Of a stretch of DNA of 64,000 nt, positions 7,744 through 16,986 are shown piece by piece; position 1 is the first letter of the stretch; every line of letters begins with the position of its first letter. This DNA comes from Stappia sp. BW2. GTDB lineage: Bacteria; Pseudomonadota; Alphaproteobacteria; Rhizobiales; Stappiaceae. Both the position numbers and the translations under genes were made by a program. Where the stretch lies: the NCBI RefSeq assembly GCF_008107695.1, contig NZ_VIRG01000066.1, positions 930,001-994,000 on the forward strand, written 5' to 3'. The notes under the pieces were generated by a model. The model ran no database searches. It had not been told where the DNA came from and saw nothing but the letters and a program-made list of their open reading frames with translations.

Positions 7744-8955
7744 ATGAAACTCGACCAAATCGAGACCTTCGTCGTCGAAAACGCCCCACCGCGCCATGGC
7801 GGGCGCTACTTCATCTTCGTCAAGCTGGTAACGGCATGCGGGATCACCGGCTACGGCGAGATCTACAACGCGACTTTCGGCCCGCATCTGGTTGCCGACA
7901 TGGCGAAGGACGTGTTCCAGCGCCAGTTCGAAGGCGAAGATCCGCACCATATCGAGAAGCTCTGGCACAAGACCTATGGTGCCGGCTACACGCTGCGTCC
8001 GGATGTCACCGTCATGGGTGTCTTGTCTGGACTGGAAATGGCCTGCTGGGACATCATCGGCAAGGCTGCCGGCAAGCCGGCCTATCAGCTTCTGGGCGGC
8101 AAGGTGCAGGAGCGCCTTCGCTCCTACACCTACCTTTATCCTTCCGATGGCGACGTCTATCCGGATCCGTCGAAACCCAACGTCTACAACGACCCGGACA
8201 TGGCGGCGGAAGCGGCGGTCAAGGCGGTGGAACAGGGCTTCACGGCAGTGAAGTTCGACCCGGCCGGTGCCTACACCATCTACGACGGTCACCAGCCGAG
8301 CCTTGACGATCTGGAACGCTCTGAAGCCTTCTGTCGGCAGATCCGCAATGCGGTCGGCACCAGGGCCGACCTTCTTTTCGGCACCCATGGACAGTTCACC
8401 GTGTCGGGCGCCAAGCGCCTTGCGCGCCGGATCGAGGCCTATGACCCGCTCTGGTTCGAAGAACCGATCCCACCGGAGAAGCCGGAAGACATGGCCGAAG
8501 TGGCGCGGTTCACGTCCATCCCGGTTGCCACCGGTGAACGGCTCTGCACCAAATATGAATTTGCCCGGGTGCTGGAACTTGGTGCGGCCAGCATCCTGCA
8601 GATGAACCTCGGACGCGTCGGCGGTCTGCTGGAAGCCAAGAAGATCGCCGCCATGGCGGAATGCCGATCAGCGCAGATCGCCCCGCATCTTTACTGCGGT
8701 CCGCTGGTAGCGCTCGCCAATATTCAGCTTGCAGCTTGCAGCCCGAATTTTCTGGTGCTGGAATCCATCCGCACTTTCGACGGTTTCTATGCCGACCTGT
8801 TGAAGACCCCGATCCGCTGGGAAGACGGCTACGTCATCCCATCAGACGAGCCGGGCCTTGGTCACGATCTCAACGAGGATGTTGCCCGGGCGCACCCCTA
8901 CACCGGCAACGAACTGCATCTGGGACTACAGGAAAGCCCGGCCTTGCCACTCTAA
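7744..8955 (+). CDS. Enolase-superfamily protein (mandelate racemase/muconate lactonizing type)
   Basis: The 403-residue protein has the capping domain and TIM barrel of MR/MLE enzymes, which abstract the proton alpha to a carboxylate of sugar acids and similar compounds. Two metal-ligand positions are present: Glu239 or Glu240 in FEEPIPPE and Glu265 in TGERL. His315 in APHLYCGP matches the usual catalytic His. However, aligning by eye with galactonate dehydratase, the first ligand position (D in VDFHGR) reads Gly213 in FGTHGQ, and the Asp of the His-Asp dyad (QPDASHAGG) reads Asn288 in QMNLGRVGG. The protein is therefore a divergent member whose reaction cannot be assigned. It is the third gene of the operon, after the GMC and aldehyde dehydrogenases. 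Confidence 0.85.
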   Translation: MKLDQIETFVVENAPPRHGGRYFIFVKLVTACGITGYGEIYNATFGPHLVADMAKDVFQRQFEGEDPHHIEKLWHKTYGAGYTLRPDVTVMGVLSGLEMACWDIIGKAAGKPAYQLLGGKVQERLRSYTYLYPSDGDVYPDPSKPNVYNDPDMAAEAAVKAVEQGFTAVKFDPAGAYTIYDGHQPSLDDLERSEAFCRQIRNAVGTRADLLFGTHGQFTVSGAKRLARRIEAYDPLWFEEPIPPEKPEDMAEVARFTSIPVATGERLCTKYEFARVLELGAASILQMNLGRVGGLLEAKKIAAMAECRSAQIAPHLYCGPLVALANIQLAACSPNFLVLESIRTFDGFYADLLKTPIRWEDGYVIPSDEPGLGHDLNEDVARAHPYTGNELHLGLQESPALPL

Positions 8956-8962
8956 GGAACAG

Positions 8963-8994
8963 TTCGGCCGCAGAGAGAGCCCCCTGCGGCCGAA
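8963..8994. terminator. Hairpin between convergent genes
   Basis: A perfect 11-bp inverted repeat (TTCGGCCGCAG / CTGCGGCCGAA) with a 10-base loop sits between the MR/MLE gene and malate synthase, which converge here. The T tract is poor, so its strength is uncertain; it could serve both strands. Confidence 0.6.
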
Positions 8995-9017
8995 ACATCA
9001 GCATTCTTTTCTCAAGC

Positions 9018-11180
9018 TCAGGCCGCTGTCTTGGCCTTGAACTCGATCCGGCGGCGATGCAGCACCGGCTCGGTGTAACCGTTTGGCTGGCTGGTGCCTT
9101 CGAACACCAGTTCGCAGGCTGCCTGGAAGGCGACCGAGCCTTCGAAATCCGCCGCCATCGGCCGGTAGAGCGGATCGCCCTCATTCTGACCATCGACCAC
9201 TGCCGCCATGCGCTTCATGGTTTCCAGAACCTGCTCCCGGCCGACAACGCCATGGTGCAGCCAGTTGGCGATATGCTGAGAGGAAATACGCAGGGTTGCG
9301 CGGTCTTCCATCAGGCCGACATCGTTGATGTCCGGCACCTTGGAGCAGCCGACACCCTGTTCCACCCAGCGCACGACGTACCCCAGAATGCCCTGGGCAT
9401 TGTTATCAAGCTCGGCCTGAATGTCTTCAGGTGCCCAGTTGGGGCGCTCGGCAACGGGAATGGAAAGAATGTCTTCCAGCTTCGCCGCGTTGCGGCTCTT
9501 CAGCTCCTTCTGGCGCTCAGTTACCGCCACCTTGTGGTAGTGCAGCGCATGGAGCGTCGCAGCTGTCGGGGACGGAACCCAGGCAGTGTTCGCCCCGGAC
9601 ATGGGGTGGCCGATCTTCTGCTCCAGCATGGCGTTCATCAGGTCGGGCATGGCCCACATGCCCTTGCCGATCTGGGCATGCCCCGGCAGCCCGCAGGCAA
9701 GACCCACATCAACGTTGTTGTTCTCGTAGGCACTGATCCAGGTGGAAGCCTTCATGTCGCCCTTGCGGATCATCGGACCAGCTTCCATGGAGGTGTGCAT
9801 TTCGTCGCCGGTGCGGTCGAGGAAGCCGGTGTTGATGAAGAACACCCTGTCCTTTGCCTGGCGGATACACTCTTTCAGATTCACCGTGGTGCGGCGTTCC
9901 TCGTCCATGATGCCCATCTTGAGCGTGTTGCGCGCAAGGCCGAGGGCATCTTCCACCCGGTTGAAGATCTCGCAGGCAAAGGCCACTTCTTCCGGACCGT
10001 GCATCTTCGGCTTGACGATATAGACCGAGCCGGCGCGGCTGTTCAGTTCACGGCCGTTCGGACCGATGTCGTGCAGCGCGATCAGCGAGGTGATCATGCC
10101 GTCGAGAAGACCTTCCGGCACCTCGTTGCCGTCCTTGTCGAGCACGGCATCGTTGGTCATCAGGTGACCGACGTTGCGCACCAGCAGCAGCGAGCGTCCG
10201 TGCAGTGACAGCGCGGACCCGTCAGGTGCCGTGTAATTGCGGTCGGCATTCATCCGGCGGGTGACGGTCTCTCCACCCTTCTGGAATGTTTCTTCCAGGT
10301 CGCCCTTCATCAGGCCAAGCCAGTTGGTGTAGATGACGACCTTGTCTTCTGCGTCCACCGCAGCGACGGAATCCTCGCAATCCATGATCGTCGACATGGC
10401 CGATTCCAGAATGACATCGGCGATGTGGGCGTCATCGGTCTTGCCGATCGGATGTTGCGCATCGATGTTGATTTCCAGATGCAGGCCGTTCTTGACGAGC
10501 AGCACCTTGTAGGGAGCCTCGTTGTCTCCGGAGTAACCGGCAAACTGCGAGGCGTCGGCAAGGCTTGTGCTTCCGGTCTTCGTCGAAATGACCAGGGCTT
10601 CGGCTTCCACGGCGAACCCGGTTACATCGGACCAGCTTCCGTCTGCCAGCGGGGCGGCTTCATCGAGAACCTTGCGCGCATAGGCAATCACCTCTGCGCC
10701 GCGCGCCGGATCAAACCCCTTTCCGGCCGGCAGAGAGCCCATTGCATCGGTGCCGTAGAGCGCATCATAGAGAGAGCCCCAGCGTGCATTGGCGGCGTTG
10801 AGCGCGTAGCGGGCGTTCATCACCGGAACGACAAGCTGCGGACCGGCAACGGTACCGATTTCCGGATCAATGTTGGCGGTCCCGACGGAAAAGTCCGGTC
10901 CCTCCGGCACCAAATACCCGACCTCCGTCAGGAAAGTCTTGTAACCGTCCATGTCCGGAGTGCCCGGGTTGGCCTTGTGCCAGATGTCGATCTTCTGCTG
11001 CAGACTGTCACGCTTGGCCAGAAGTTCTCGGTTCTTGGGTGCCAGATCGTGAATCAGGCTCGACAGGCTTTTCCAGAAATGCTCCTGCTCGACACCGGTA
11101 TCCGGAAGAGCTTTTTCATTGATGAAGTCATAAAGAACCCTGGCTACTTGCAATCCATGGGCATCGACGCGGCCTGTCAT
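9018..11180 (-). CDS. glcB: Malate synthase G
   Basis: Malate synthase G condenses glyoxylate with acetyl-CoA to give malate, in the glyoxylate bypass and glycolate use. The 720-residue length is that of the single-chain G isoform, not the shorter A form. Visible segments include [25 protein letters not shown], the [20 protein letters not shown] stretch and the C-terminal [16 protein letters not shown] region. The start has a good ribosome binding site (AGGGAG). It is a single gene, convergent with the MR/MLE operon and divergent from a DMT transporter. Acetyl-CoA and glyoxylate from neighbouring catabolic genes could feed it, but that link is only positional. Confidence 0.96.
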   Translation of the reverse strand: MTGRVDAHGLQVARVLYDFINEKALPDTGVEQEHFWKSLSSLIHDLAPKNRELLAKRDSLQQKIDIWHKANPGTPDMDGYKTFLTEVGYLVPEGPDFSVGTANIDPEIGTVAGPQLVVPVMNARYALNAANARWGSLYDALYGTDAMGSLPAGKGFDPARGAEVIAYARKVLDEAAPLADGSWSDVTGFAVEAEALVISTKTGSTSLADASQFAGYSGDNEAPYKVLLVKNGLHLEINIDAQHPIGKTDDAHIADVILESAMSTIMDCEDSVAAVDAEDKVVIYTNWLGLMKGDLEETFQKGGETVTRRMNADRNYTAPDGSALSLHGRSLLLVRNVGHLMTNDAVLDKDGNEVPEGLLDGMITSLIALHDIGPNGRELNSRAGSVYIVKPKMHGPEEVAFACEIFNRVEDALGLARNTLKMGIMDEERRTTVNLKECIRQAKDRVFFINTGFLDRTGDEMHTSMEAGPMIRKGDMKASTWISAYENNNVDVGLACGLPGHAQIGKGMWAMPDLMNAMLEQKIGHPMSGANTAWVPSPTAATLHALHYHKVAVTERQKELKSRNAAKLEDILSIPVAERPNWAPEDIQAELDNNAQGILGYVVRWVEQGVGCSKVPDINDVGLMEDRATLRISSQHIANWLHHGVVGREQVLETMKRMAAVVDGQNEGDPLYRPMAADFEGSVAFQAACELVFEGTSQPNGYTEPVLHRRRIEFKAKTAA

Positions 11181-11275
11181 CTGTCAGCTCCCTAAACGAA
11201 CTTGAAAATCTGATATTAGCCCGTGTTTTGGGGTCTAAGCACGCAATCGTCAATTGCCGGACCTATTGGATGACT

Positions 11276-11292
11276 TTTTCCATTTTGGAAAA
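11276..11292. promoter_or_regulatory. Inverted repeat TTTTCCA-TTT-TGGAAAA between glcB and the DMT gene
   Basis: A perfect 7-bp inverted repeat with a 3-base spacer lies 96 bp upstream of glcB in the divergent intergenic region. Its position suits a repressor or activator site for one or both genes. The cognate protein is unknown. Confidence 0.35.
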
Positions 11293-11372
11293 GATCCAGA
11301 TCATTATCTCCAACAGTATAAGACGGTATACAAAAAGATTGCTCTTTGCCTCCGCGCGCCAATCCGTTACCG

Positions 11373-12320
11373 ATGGACCTTCATTCCATCTTCCACGCAA
11401 CGGTTTCCATGTTCTCGCTGGTTAAACGTGTAGGCGACCTGTCCTACGGCAATGCCCTGCTGATGCTGACCCTGACTTCACTGTTCTGGGGCGGCAACAC
11501 CGTTGCCGGCCGCCTTGCGGTGGGCGAAGTGTCCCCCATGGTGGTGGTGTTCCTGCGCTGGGTAATCGTTGCCGGCATCCTGGTGCCGCTGCAATGGCGG
11601 CACATATGTGCGGAATGGCCTCTCATGCGGCCCTATTCCTTGCGCATGGTGCTGATGGCCGTCTTCGGGTTCATCGGGTTCAACACCCTGTTCTACATCG
11701 CCGCGACAAAAACCACGGCCGTCAACCTGGGCATTATCCAGGGGTCGGTCCCGATCCTTGTTCTGATCGGTTCCCTGATTGCCTTCGGCACCAGGATCCG
11801 GGCCCTACAGGTGCTCGGCATTCTGATGACGCTTGTCGGGGTGACGCTGATTGCCGCCCAGGGCAGCCTGGACGTGCTGCTGGCGCTTGCCGTCAATCCG
11901 GGCGATGGCGTGATGCTGATCGCCTGTGTGCTCTATTCCGGATATACGCTTGCGCTGCGCGACCGGCCGCGGGTTTCGCCGCTTGCGTTCTTTGCGGTTC
12001 TCTCCGGCATTGCCGCACTCACATCCCTGCCCGGTCTTGCCTATGACATCGCTGCCGGCACCGTTCAGTGGCCGTCGCTCCAGGGCTGGCTGGTGGTCCT
12101 CTATATCGCGCTCTTTCCGTCCTGCATCGCGCAGATCTTCTTCATGCGCGGTGTCGAACTGATCGGACCGGCCCGCGCGGGGATCTTCATTAATCTCGTG
12201 CCGATCTTCGCGGCCATTCTTGCGGTTTCCATCCTTGGAGAACCGTTCAAGTGGTACCACGGCAGCGCTCTGGCGCTGGTTATCGGTGGCATATGGCTAT
12301 CGGAGCGCAAGGCAGGTTAA
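11373..12320 (+). CDS. DMT-superfamily transporter (EamA domain)
   Basis: The roughly 315-residue protein has about ten hydrophobic segments arranged as two EamA repeats, with the typical SLFWGGNTVAGRLAVGEVSP segment in the first helix and a conserved VPIFAAILAVSILGEPF segment near the end. Such proteins are inner-membrane exporters of metabolites or amino acids. Three in-frame starts are possible: TTG 11346, ATG 11373 and ATG 11409. None has a strong ribosome binding site, and the protein from 11409 would still contain the whole first helix. It is divergent from glcB. The substrate cannot be predicted. Confidence 0.85.
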   Translation: MDLHSIFHATVSMFSLVKRVGDLSYGNALLMLTLTSLFWGGNTVAGRLAVGEVSPMVVVFLRWVIVAGILVPLQWRHICAEWPLMRPYSLRMVLMAVFGFIGFNTLFYIAATKTTAVNLGIIQGSVPILVLIGSLIAFGTRIRALQVLGILMTLVGVTLIAAQGSLDVLLALAVNPGDGVMLIACVLYSGYTLALRDRPRVSPLAFFAVLSGIAALTSLPGLAYDIAAGTVQWPSLQGWLVVLYIALFPSCIAQIFFMRGVELIGPARAGIFINLVPIFAAILAVSILGEPFKWYHGSALALVIGGIWLSERKAG

Positions 12321-12390
12321 GCGAACCGGCGAAATGCCTGACCTTTCGAGCTTTTGAAATAACCTTTTCTATCTGACCTGGATTTCAGAC

Positions 12391-13929
12391 GTGTTCTACA
12401 ATTTCAAAGTTACCCTTCGCGGGCTTCTGCTGGCGGCAATCACCTTGTGTCTTGCCTCAACCGCCGAAGCCGGATTGTTGTCGCGGCTTGCGCGGGAAGC
12501 CGGAGACGCCGCCGGTTCCGCAGGAAAACATGTCCACACGCCCAAGCATCTTCTCGACGAAGGCGCCTCGATTGCAAAACGGCTGCCCAAGATCTCCGGT
12601 GCCGCATCCATTGCGCTGGTGCCGGCCCCGGGAAACGCCTGGCAACTTGTCAACGCCGAAGGCAAAAGCCTGCATCTGTCCTCCCTTCACGATCTGCCCG
12701 ATGCCTTGGATGATGCCGCAAGGCAGGCGCATCGGCCACTGGCGGGTGATCTTCCAGGCAAGACCAAAGCCCCCGGCTCGCTTCAGCTAGCTGTCCGGGA
12801 AGCTGACTTCTTCAAGCTTCGGGACCAACTGGACAGCCTGCCGCCCAAGACCCGGCCGGTGATGGTGATGCCAAATGGCAAGGCATATGACCTGAAGCCG
12901 GTTCGCCATTCAGGCGGCACACGGCTTGCGGTCGCGCTTTCGCCCGATGTCCTGATCGATCCGGCTACAGCCAGAGCACTCGACGGCAACATGAAGTTCC
13001 TCACCCGGCCGGTCAAACAGGCGGACCTCAAGATGGCCCGGTTCGACAAGGCCGGGGCGGCGAAGGCGGCGGCGCCGGGCGACGTTATTGCCAATCTCGA
13101 TGCCGATATTCTGGCGTCGAGCCTGGCGAAATACAAAAACAGGACACTGGTCGTCAGTGGCCGCATTACGCCGCACCCGCAGACCGGACGTCCGCAATTG
13201 AGTGTGCGCGATGGCAAGTCCGTTCGGGAAATCGACCTCGACATCTTCCAGGCAGCAGCCGAGAGTCAGCGCGTCAACCTGATGCTCGTCGAGAGTTCTT
13301 CGCTGGTTCAACCGGGCAAAAGCTGGTTTTCAAAGACCGCGCTTGAAAAACGCTTTGCAGCAGCCCAATCGGCAATGACCCAGGCCGACCTTTTGAAGGC
13401 TCTGTCGCCACCCAACAGCACAACCGTGATCAACGCCGCAGACGAGAGAAACTTCCGGCTTGTGACGGCAACACGTTTCGACCCGAAAGCGAAACCTGCG
13501 GCTGCCAGCCCGCAAGTGTCTTCGTCGGCCGGGGACGACTACACGCTTGCCGGCTGGCTTCTGGATGGAAGCCTGCGGACGGGTGTCCGGAGCATTCACA
13601 GCAACAACGAAGATCCCGCGCACACGGACGAAGTCGAGAGCCGCTGGATACCCTGGGTCTCCAACTTCAACCTGTTTCTCTTCGCTCTCCTGTCCGCCGT
13701 CACCTTGTTTCTGGGCTGGTATCTCTGGCGCTGGTGGAACCGGCTCTGGCGCTACGTTCTGAAAAACCGTGCAGCTGCCCAGGCGACGTCTCTTCCGATC
13801 AAACTCACGAAGATCGTGCTCTTCCTGCCGTTTGCGTTTGTCATGGTGGTGCCGGCAATATTCTGGCTTGTCGTCGCCGACTGGGTGAGGTTCCTGACGT
13901 GGCCCTTCCGCAAAGTTTTTGGCCGATAG
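12391..13929 (+). CDS. Hypothetical exported protein with C-terminal membrane anchor
   Basis: I do not recognise this 512-residue protein. It starts at GTG and has an N-terminal hydrophobic segment ending near STAEAG that looks like a signal peptide. A long soluble region of about 400 residues follows, rich in Ala, Leu and Lys and without a familiar motif. The C-terminus has two hydrophobic segments near 425-445 and 472-492 separated by an aromatic and basic stretch (WRWWNRLWR). A periplasmic domain held by a C-terminal hairpin is the simplest reading. It lies between a DMT transporter and a cation antiporter, on the same strand, with about 70 and 110 bp gaps. Confidence 0.7.
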   Translation: MFYNFKVTLRGLLLAAITLCLASTAEAGLLSRLAREAGDAAGSAGKHVHTPKHLLDEGASIAKRLPKISGAASIALVPAPGNAWQLVNAEGKSLHLSSLHDLPDALDDAARQAHRPLAGDLPGKTKAPGSLQLAVREADFFKLRDQLDSLPPKTRPVMVMPNGKAYDLKPVRHSGGTRLAVALSPDVLIDPATARALDGNMKFLTRPVKQADLKMARFDKAGAAKAAAPGDVIANLDADILASSLAKYKNRTLVVSGRITPHPQTGRPQLSVRDGKSVREIDLDIFQAAAESQRVNLMLVESSSLVQPGKSWFSKTALEKRFAAAQSAMTQADLLKALSPPNSTTVINAADERNFRLVTATRFDPKAKPAAASPQVSSSAGDDYTLAGWLLDGSLRTGVRSIHSNNEDPAHTDEVESRWIPWVSNFNLFLFALLSAVTLFLGWYLWRWWNRLWRYVLKNRAAAQATSLPIKLTKIVLFLPFAFVMVVPAIFWLVVADWVRFLTWPFRKVFGR

Positions 13930-14039
13930 GGTTTGGCGTCATGGTCATTTCCGCCCAATCCTGTGGCTATTGCCGGGGGCTGCAAGAATATTTGAAACAC
14001 TAGTTTGAAATTGCCGCAATCGCGGTGCACCATATCGGC

Positions 14040-16925
14040 ATGGAAACTCCATTAATTACAGGCGCTTTCGCGCTGCTCCTGCTGACGATTTCCCTGCTGC
14101 AGCCCCTTGCCCGGCGGCTTGGGCTGGCGCCGAGTGTTTTGCTGGCAACTGTCGGCACGATGATCGGCATTCTGGCCATCTATCTGCGCTACACGGCCAA
14201 AACCAATGTCTTTAATTCGATTGCGGACGTCTTCATAAATCCCCCGCTGGATTCGGAGATGATCCTCTATATTTTCCTGCCAATCCTGCTGTTTCAAACC
14301 GCGCTCACACTGGACGTCCGGCGGATCGTCGAGGATATCGCTCCCATCCTGCTGATGGCGGTCATCGCCGTTTTTGTTGCAACGGCCTTTATCGGTTTTG
14401 CCCTCTATCCGCTGGCGACACTTTTTTCGCTCACGGACATCACACTGATCGCCTGCCTTCTTCTCGGCTCGATCGTCGCGACCACGGATCCAGTGGCCGT
14501 CGTCGCCATCTTCCGGGACATCGGTGCGCCCGCGCGCCTCGGCCGTATCGTGGAAGGCGAAAGCCTGCTGAACGACGCGGCCGCCATCGTGATCTTCGTC
14601 ATTCTGCTGCATATGCTGACGGGTCACGAAACGATGACGGTCGGAGAAGCCGCCCTCGCCTTTTGCCGCTCGTTTGCCGGTGGCATCATTGTCGGTGCGC
14701 TGCTTGGCCGGATCGCGGTTTCGCTGCTGCCGATCATGCGCGATATTCCCCTGGCACAGGTGACGTTGAGCCTGGCCCTGCCCTATGGCACCTATGTGCT
14801 CAGCGATCAGTTCGTTGATGTTTCCGCCGTCGTTGCGGTGGTTTGCGCCGGAACGGTGTTCAACCTTTACGGCCCGGCCCGTATTCAACCCGCAAACTGG
14901 CAATTTCTGCACTCAGTGTGGGAGCAGATCTCCTTCTGGGCAGCGTCGCTCATCTTCCTTCTGTCCGCCATCCTGATCCCGCGTTTCGTCGAAGGCTTCA
15001 CACCCATCGACATCCTGTTGCTGTTTGTCGTCATCGTCGCGGCGCTGGCCGCACGTGCGGTCGTCATCTTCGGGTTATTGCCGCTCCTCAGCGTTTTCCG
15101 AATGGGGCAAGCGGTCAATGACCGCTACAAGACGGTGATCCTGTGGGGCGGCATGCGCGGCGCCGTCACACTGACGCTGGCGCTCAGCGTGTCCGAGCAC
15201 GCGTTGCTGTCGGACGAAGTGTCGGTCTTCGTCACCAAGTTGGCGACGGGCTTCGTTCTGTTCACACTGCTTGTCTATGGCACCAGCCTGAAGCCGCTGA
15301 TCCGGCTGCTCGGCCTCGACAAGCTGAACGCCCGCGACGAGGCCTTGCGCACCCAGTTCCTCGCACTTGCCCTGTCAGACGTGCGGCAGGAAGTGGAAAC
15401 CGCCGCCCGCAACTATCACATCGCACCGCGCGTCACGGACGATGTTCTGAAGGATTACGAAACCCGTGCGGCGGCAGCTGCGGCGGAAACCAACAAGCTG
15501 GAAGAACTCAAGGACTGGGACCGTGTCCGCATCGGCCTGATCGCCCTGGCCGACCGGGAACAGCAGCTCGTGCTGGAGCATTTCCACGACAAGACCATCG
15601 CCGGCCGGTCCGTGTCGCGCTTCCTCGCCATGACGGGACGCACAGGAGACCTGACGCGAACCGAAGGCCGCTCCGGCTATAATCAGGCTGCGCGGCAGCC
15701 GCTCAAATTCGGCCTTGGTTTCCGCCTGGCGCAAGCTTTGCAGCGGCGGCTCCGGATTGCCCGGCCACTGGCCATCCGCCTTGCCGACCGGTTCGAATTC
15801 CTGCTCGTCTACAGGATCCTTGCCGACGAACTGGTCGACTTCAACGACAAGCGGATCCGTCCCCTGCTCGGCGACCGTGTTGCCGACATCCTGCAGGACA
15901 TCCTGGCGATCCGGCAGGACGAAACCCTTGCAGCCATCGATGCCCTGCGCCTGCAGTATCCGGACTATGCCGACGCCCTCGAAGGGCAGTTTCTGCGCAA
16001 GGCAGGCGTCCGGCTGGAAGAAACCGCCTTTGACGAAGCCAAGGAGCAGATGCTGATCGGCACCGAGTTGCATCGCGAACTCCTGCGCGATGTCGAGCGG
16101 ACCCGAAAAGCCTGTCACACACGGCCGAAGCTCGATCTCGGCCTGAAGACACGCGAACTCGTCAGCGCACACCCGCTGTTCGCAGACCTCACCCGCAAGC
16201 AGCAAAAGGCTATCCGGCGGATGATGCGCCCGCAATTCGCAACGCCGGGCGAGAAGCTGATCCGCAAGGGTGATCGCGGCGATGCCGCCTATTTCATTGC
16301 TTCAGGTGCGGTGGAAGTACGCGCACCCAGTCACACCATCCGCCTTGGGCGTGGTGATGTGTTCGGCGAAATCGCGCTGATGACCGGTGGCCGCCGCAGC
16401 GCCGATGTCGTTGCACTGGGGTATTGTCAGTTGCTCAGCCTCAGAGCGCAGGATTTCAAGGCGCTTCTGGCCGAAAACGAAGACCTGCGCAATCACGTCG
16501 CGATGCTGACCAAACGGCGTCAGTTGATGAACAAGGACGATGGCGAGGCGGAAATGGAAGATCCCGTCTTCCCGATTTTCTCGGAGGTCAGGACCAGTAC
16601 GCAGTCCGATGAAGACCCTGAACAGGAAACCGCCAACCCGGATCCGGGCTCAAATGAGCCTGAAGCCGAGGTCGTCATCTTCGATGAAGAGGAAGCCCAG
16701 AACGATCCCTCGCTCACGGAAAAGCTGAACGCAGTGGAGACCGTCACCGCGGAAGAAACGTCACCTGCTGAAAAGGGTGAAAGCGCGAGCACGCAAGAGA
16801 CGGAAGAAGCGACCGAAGACAGCAGCACTGCCTCGGCTGAAGCCCCTCTCGCCGAAGAGACGCCCGAGGAACCTCGCACGTCAGAAGCTACGGCACCGGA
16901 AAAGAAAGCCAGTGAAACGGCCTGA
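14040..16925 (+). CDS. Na+(K+)/H+ antiporter (CPA1/NhaP type) with cyclic nucleotide-binding domain
   Basis: The protein is about 961 residues. The first 420 hold some twelve membrane helices of the CPA1 fold, including the LNDAAAIVIFV segment with the functional ND/DD-type pair near 183-184. A long cytoplasmic helical region follows, then a cyclic nucleotide-binding fold near 705-810 (FIASGAVEVR, then GRGDVFGEIALMTGGRRSADV). The last 130 residues are an extremely Glu/Ala/Thr-rich acidic tail. Membrane exchange of a monovalent cation for protons gated by a cyclic nucleotide is the expected role. The ATG at 14040 was preferred to the GTG at 14025; neither has a strong ribosome binding site. 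Confidence 0.88.
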   Translation: METPLITGAFALLLLTISLLQPLARRLGLAPSVLLATVGTMIGILAIYLRYTAKTNVFNSIADVFINPPLDSEMILYIFLPILLFQTALTLDVRRIVEDIAPILLMAVIAVFVATAFIGFALYPLATLFSLTDITLIACLLLGSIVATTDPVAVVAIFRDIGAPARLGRIVEGESLLNDAAAIVIFVILLHMLTGHETMTVGEAALAFCRSFAGGIIVGALLGRIAVSLLPIMRDIPLAQVTLSLALPYGTYVLSDQFVDVSAVVAVVCAGTVFNLYGPARIQPANWQFLHSVWEQISFWAASLIFLLSAILIPRFVEGFTPIDILLLFVVIVAALAARAVVIFGLLPLLSVFRMGQAVNDRYKTVILWGGMRGAVTLTLALSVSEHALLSDEVSVFVTKLATGFVLFTLLVYGTSLKPLIRLLGLDKLNARDEALRTQFLALALSDVRQEVETAARNYHIAPRVTDDVLKDYETRAAAAAAETNKLEELKDWDRVRIGLIALADREQQLVLEHFHDKTIAGRSVSRFLAMTGRTGDLTRTEGRSGYNQAARQPLKFGLGFRLAQALQRRLRIARPLAIRLADRFEFLLVYRILADELVDFNDKRIRPLLGDRVADILQDILAIRQDETLAAIDALRLQYPDYADALEGQFLRKAGVRLEETAFDEAKEQMLIGTELHRELLRDVERTRKACHTRPKLDLGLKTRELVSAHPLFADLTRKQQKAIRRMMRPQFATPGEKLIRKGDRGDAAYFIASGAVEVRAPSHTIRLGRGDVFGEIALMTGGRRSADVVALGYCQLLSLRAQDFKALLAENEDLRNHVAMLTKRRQLMNKDDGEAEMEDPVFPIFSEVRTSTQSDEDPEQETANPDPGSNEPEAEVVIFDEEEAQNDPSLTEKLNAVETVTAEETSPAEKGESASTQETEEATEDSSTASAEAPLAEETPEEPRTSEATAPEKKASETA

Positions 16926-16940
16926 AGTGTGATTTTACAC

Positions 16941-16979
16941 GACATCGCCGCAGTGGTGCCGAACCGCTGCGGCGATGTC
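16941..16979. terminator. 13-bp perfect stem between antiporter and mscS
   Basis: GACATCGCCGCAG at 16941-16953 pairs perfectly with CTGCGGCGATGTC at 16967-16979, in the short gap between two convergent genes. It is well placed as a bidirectional terminator, although the T tract is short. Confidence 0.7.
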
Positions 16980-16986
16980 TTGCGCG

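Noticed and set aside
8661-10208. 515-codon plus-strand frame across glcB
   Set aside because: It is the antisense shadow of malate synthase G and shows no recognisable domain.
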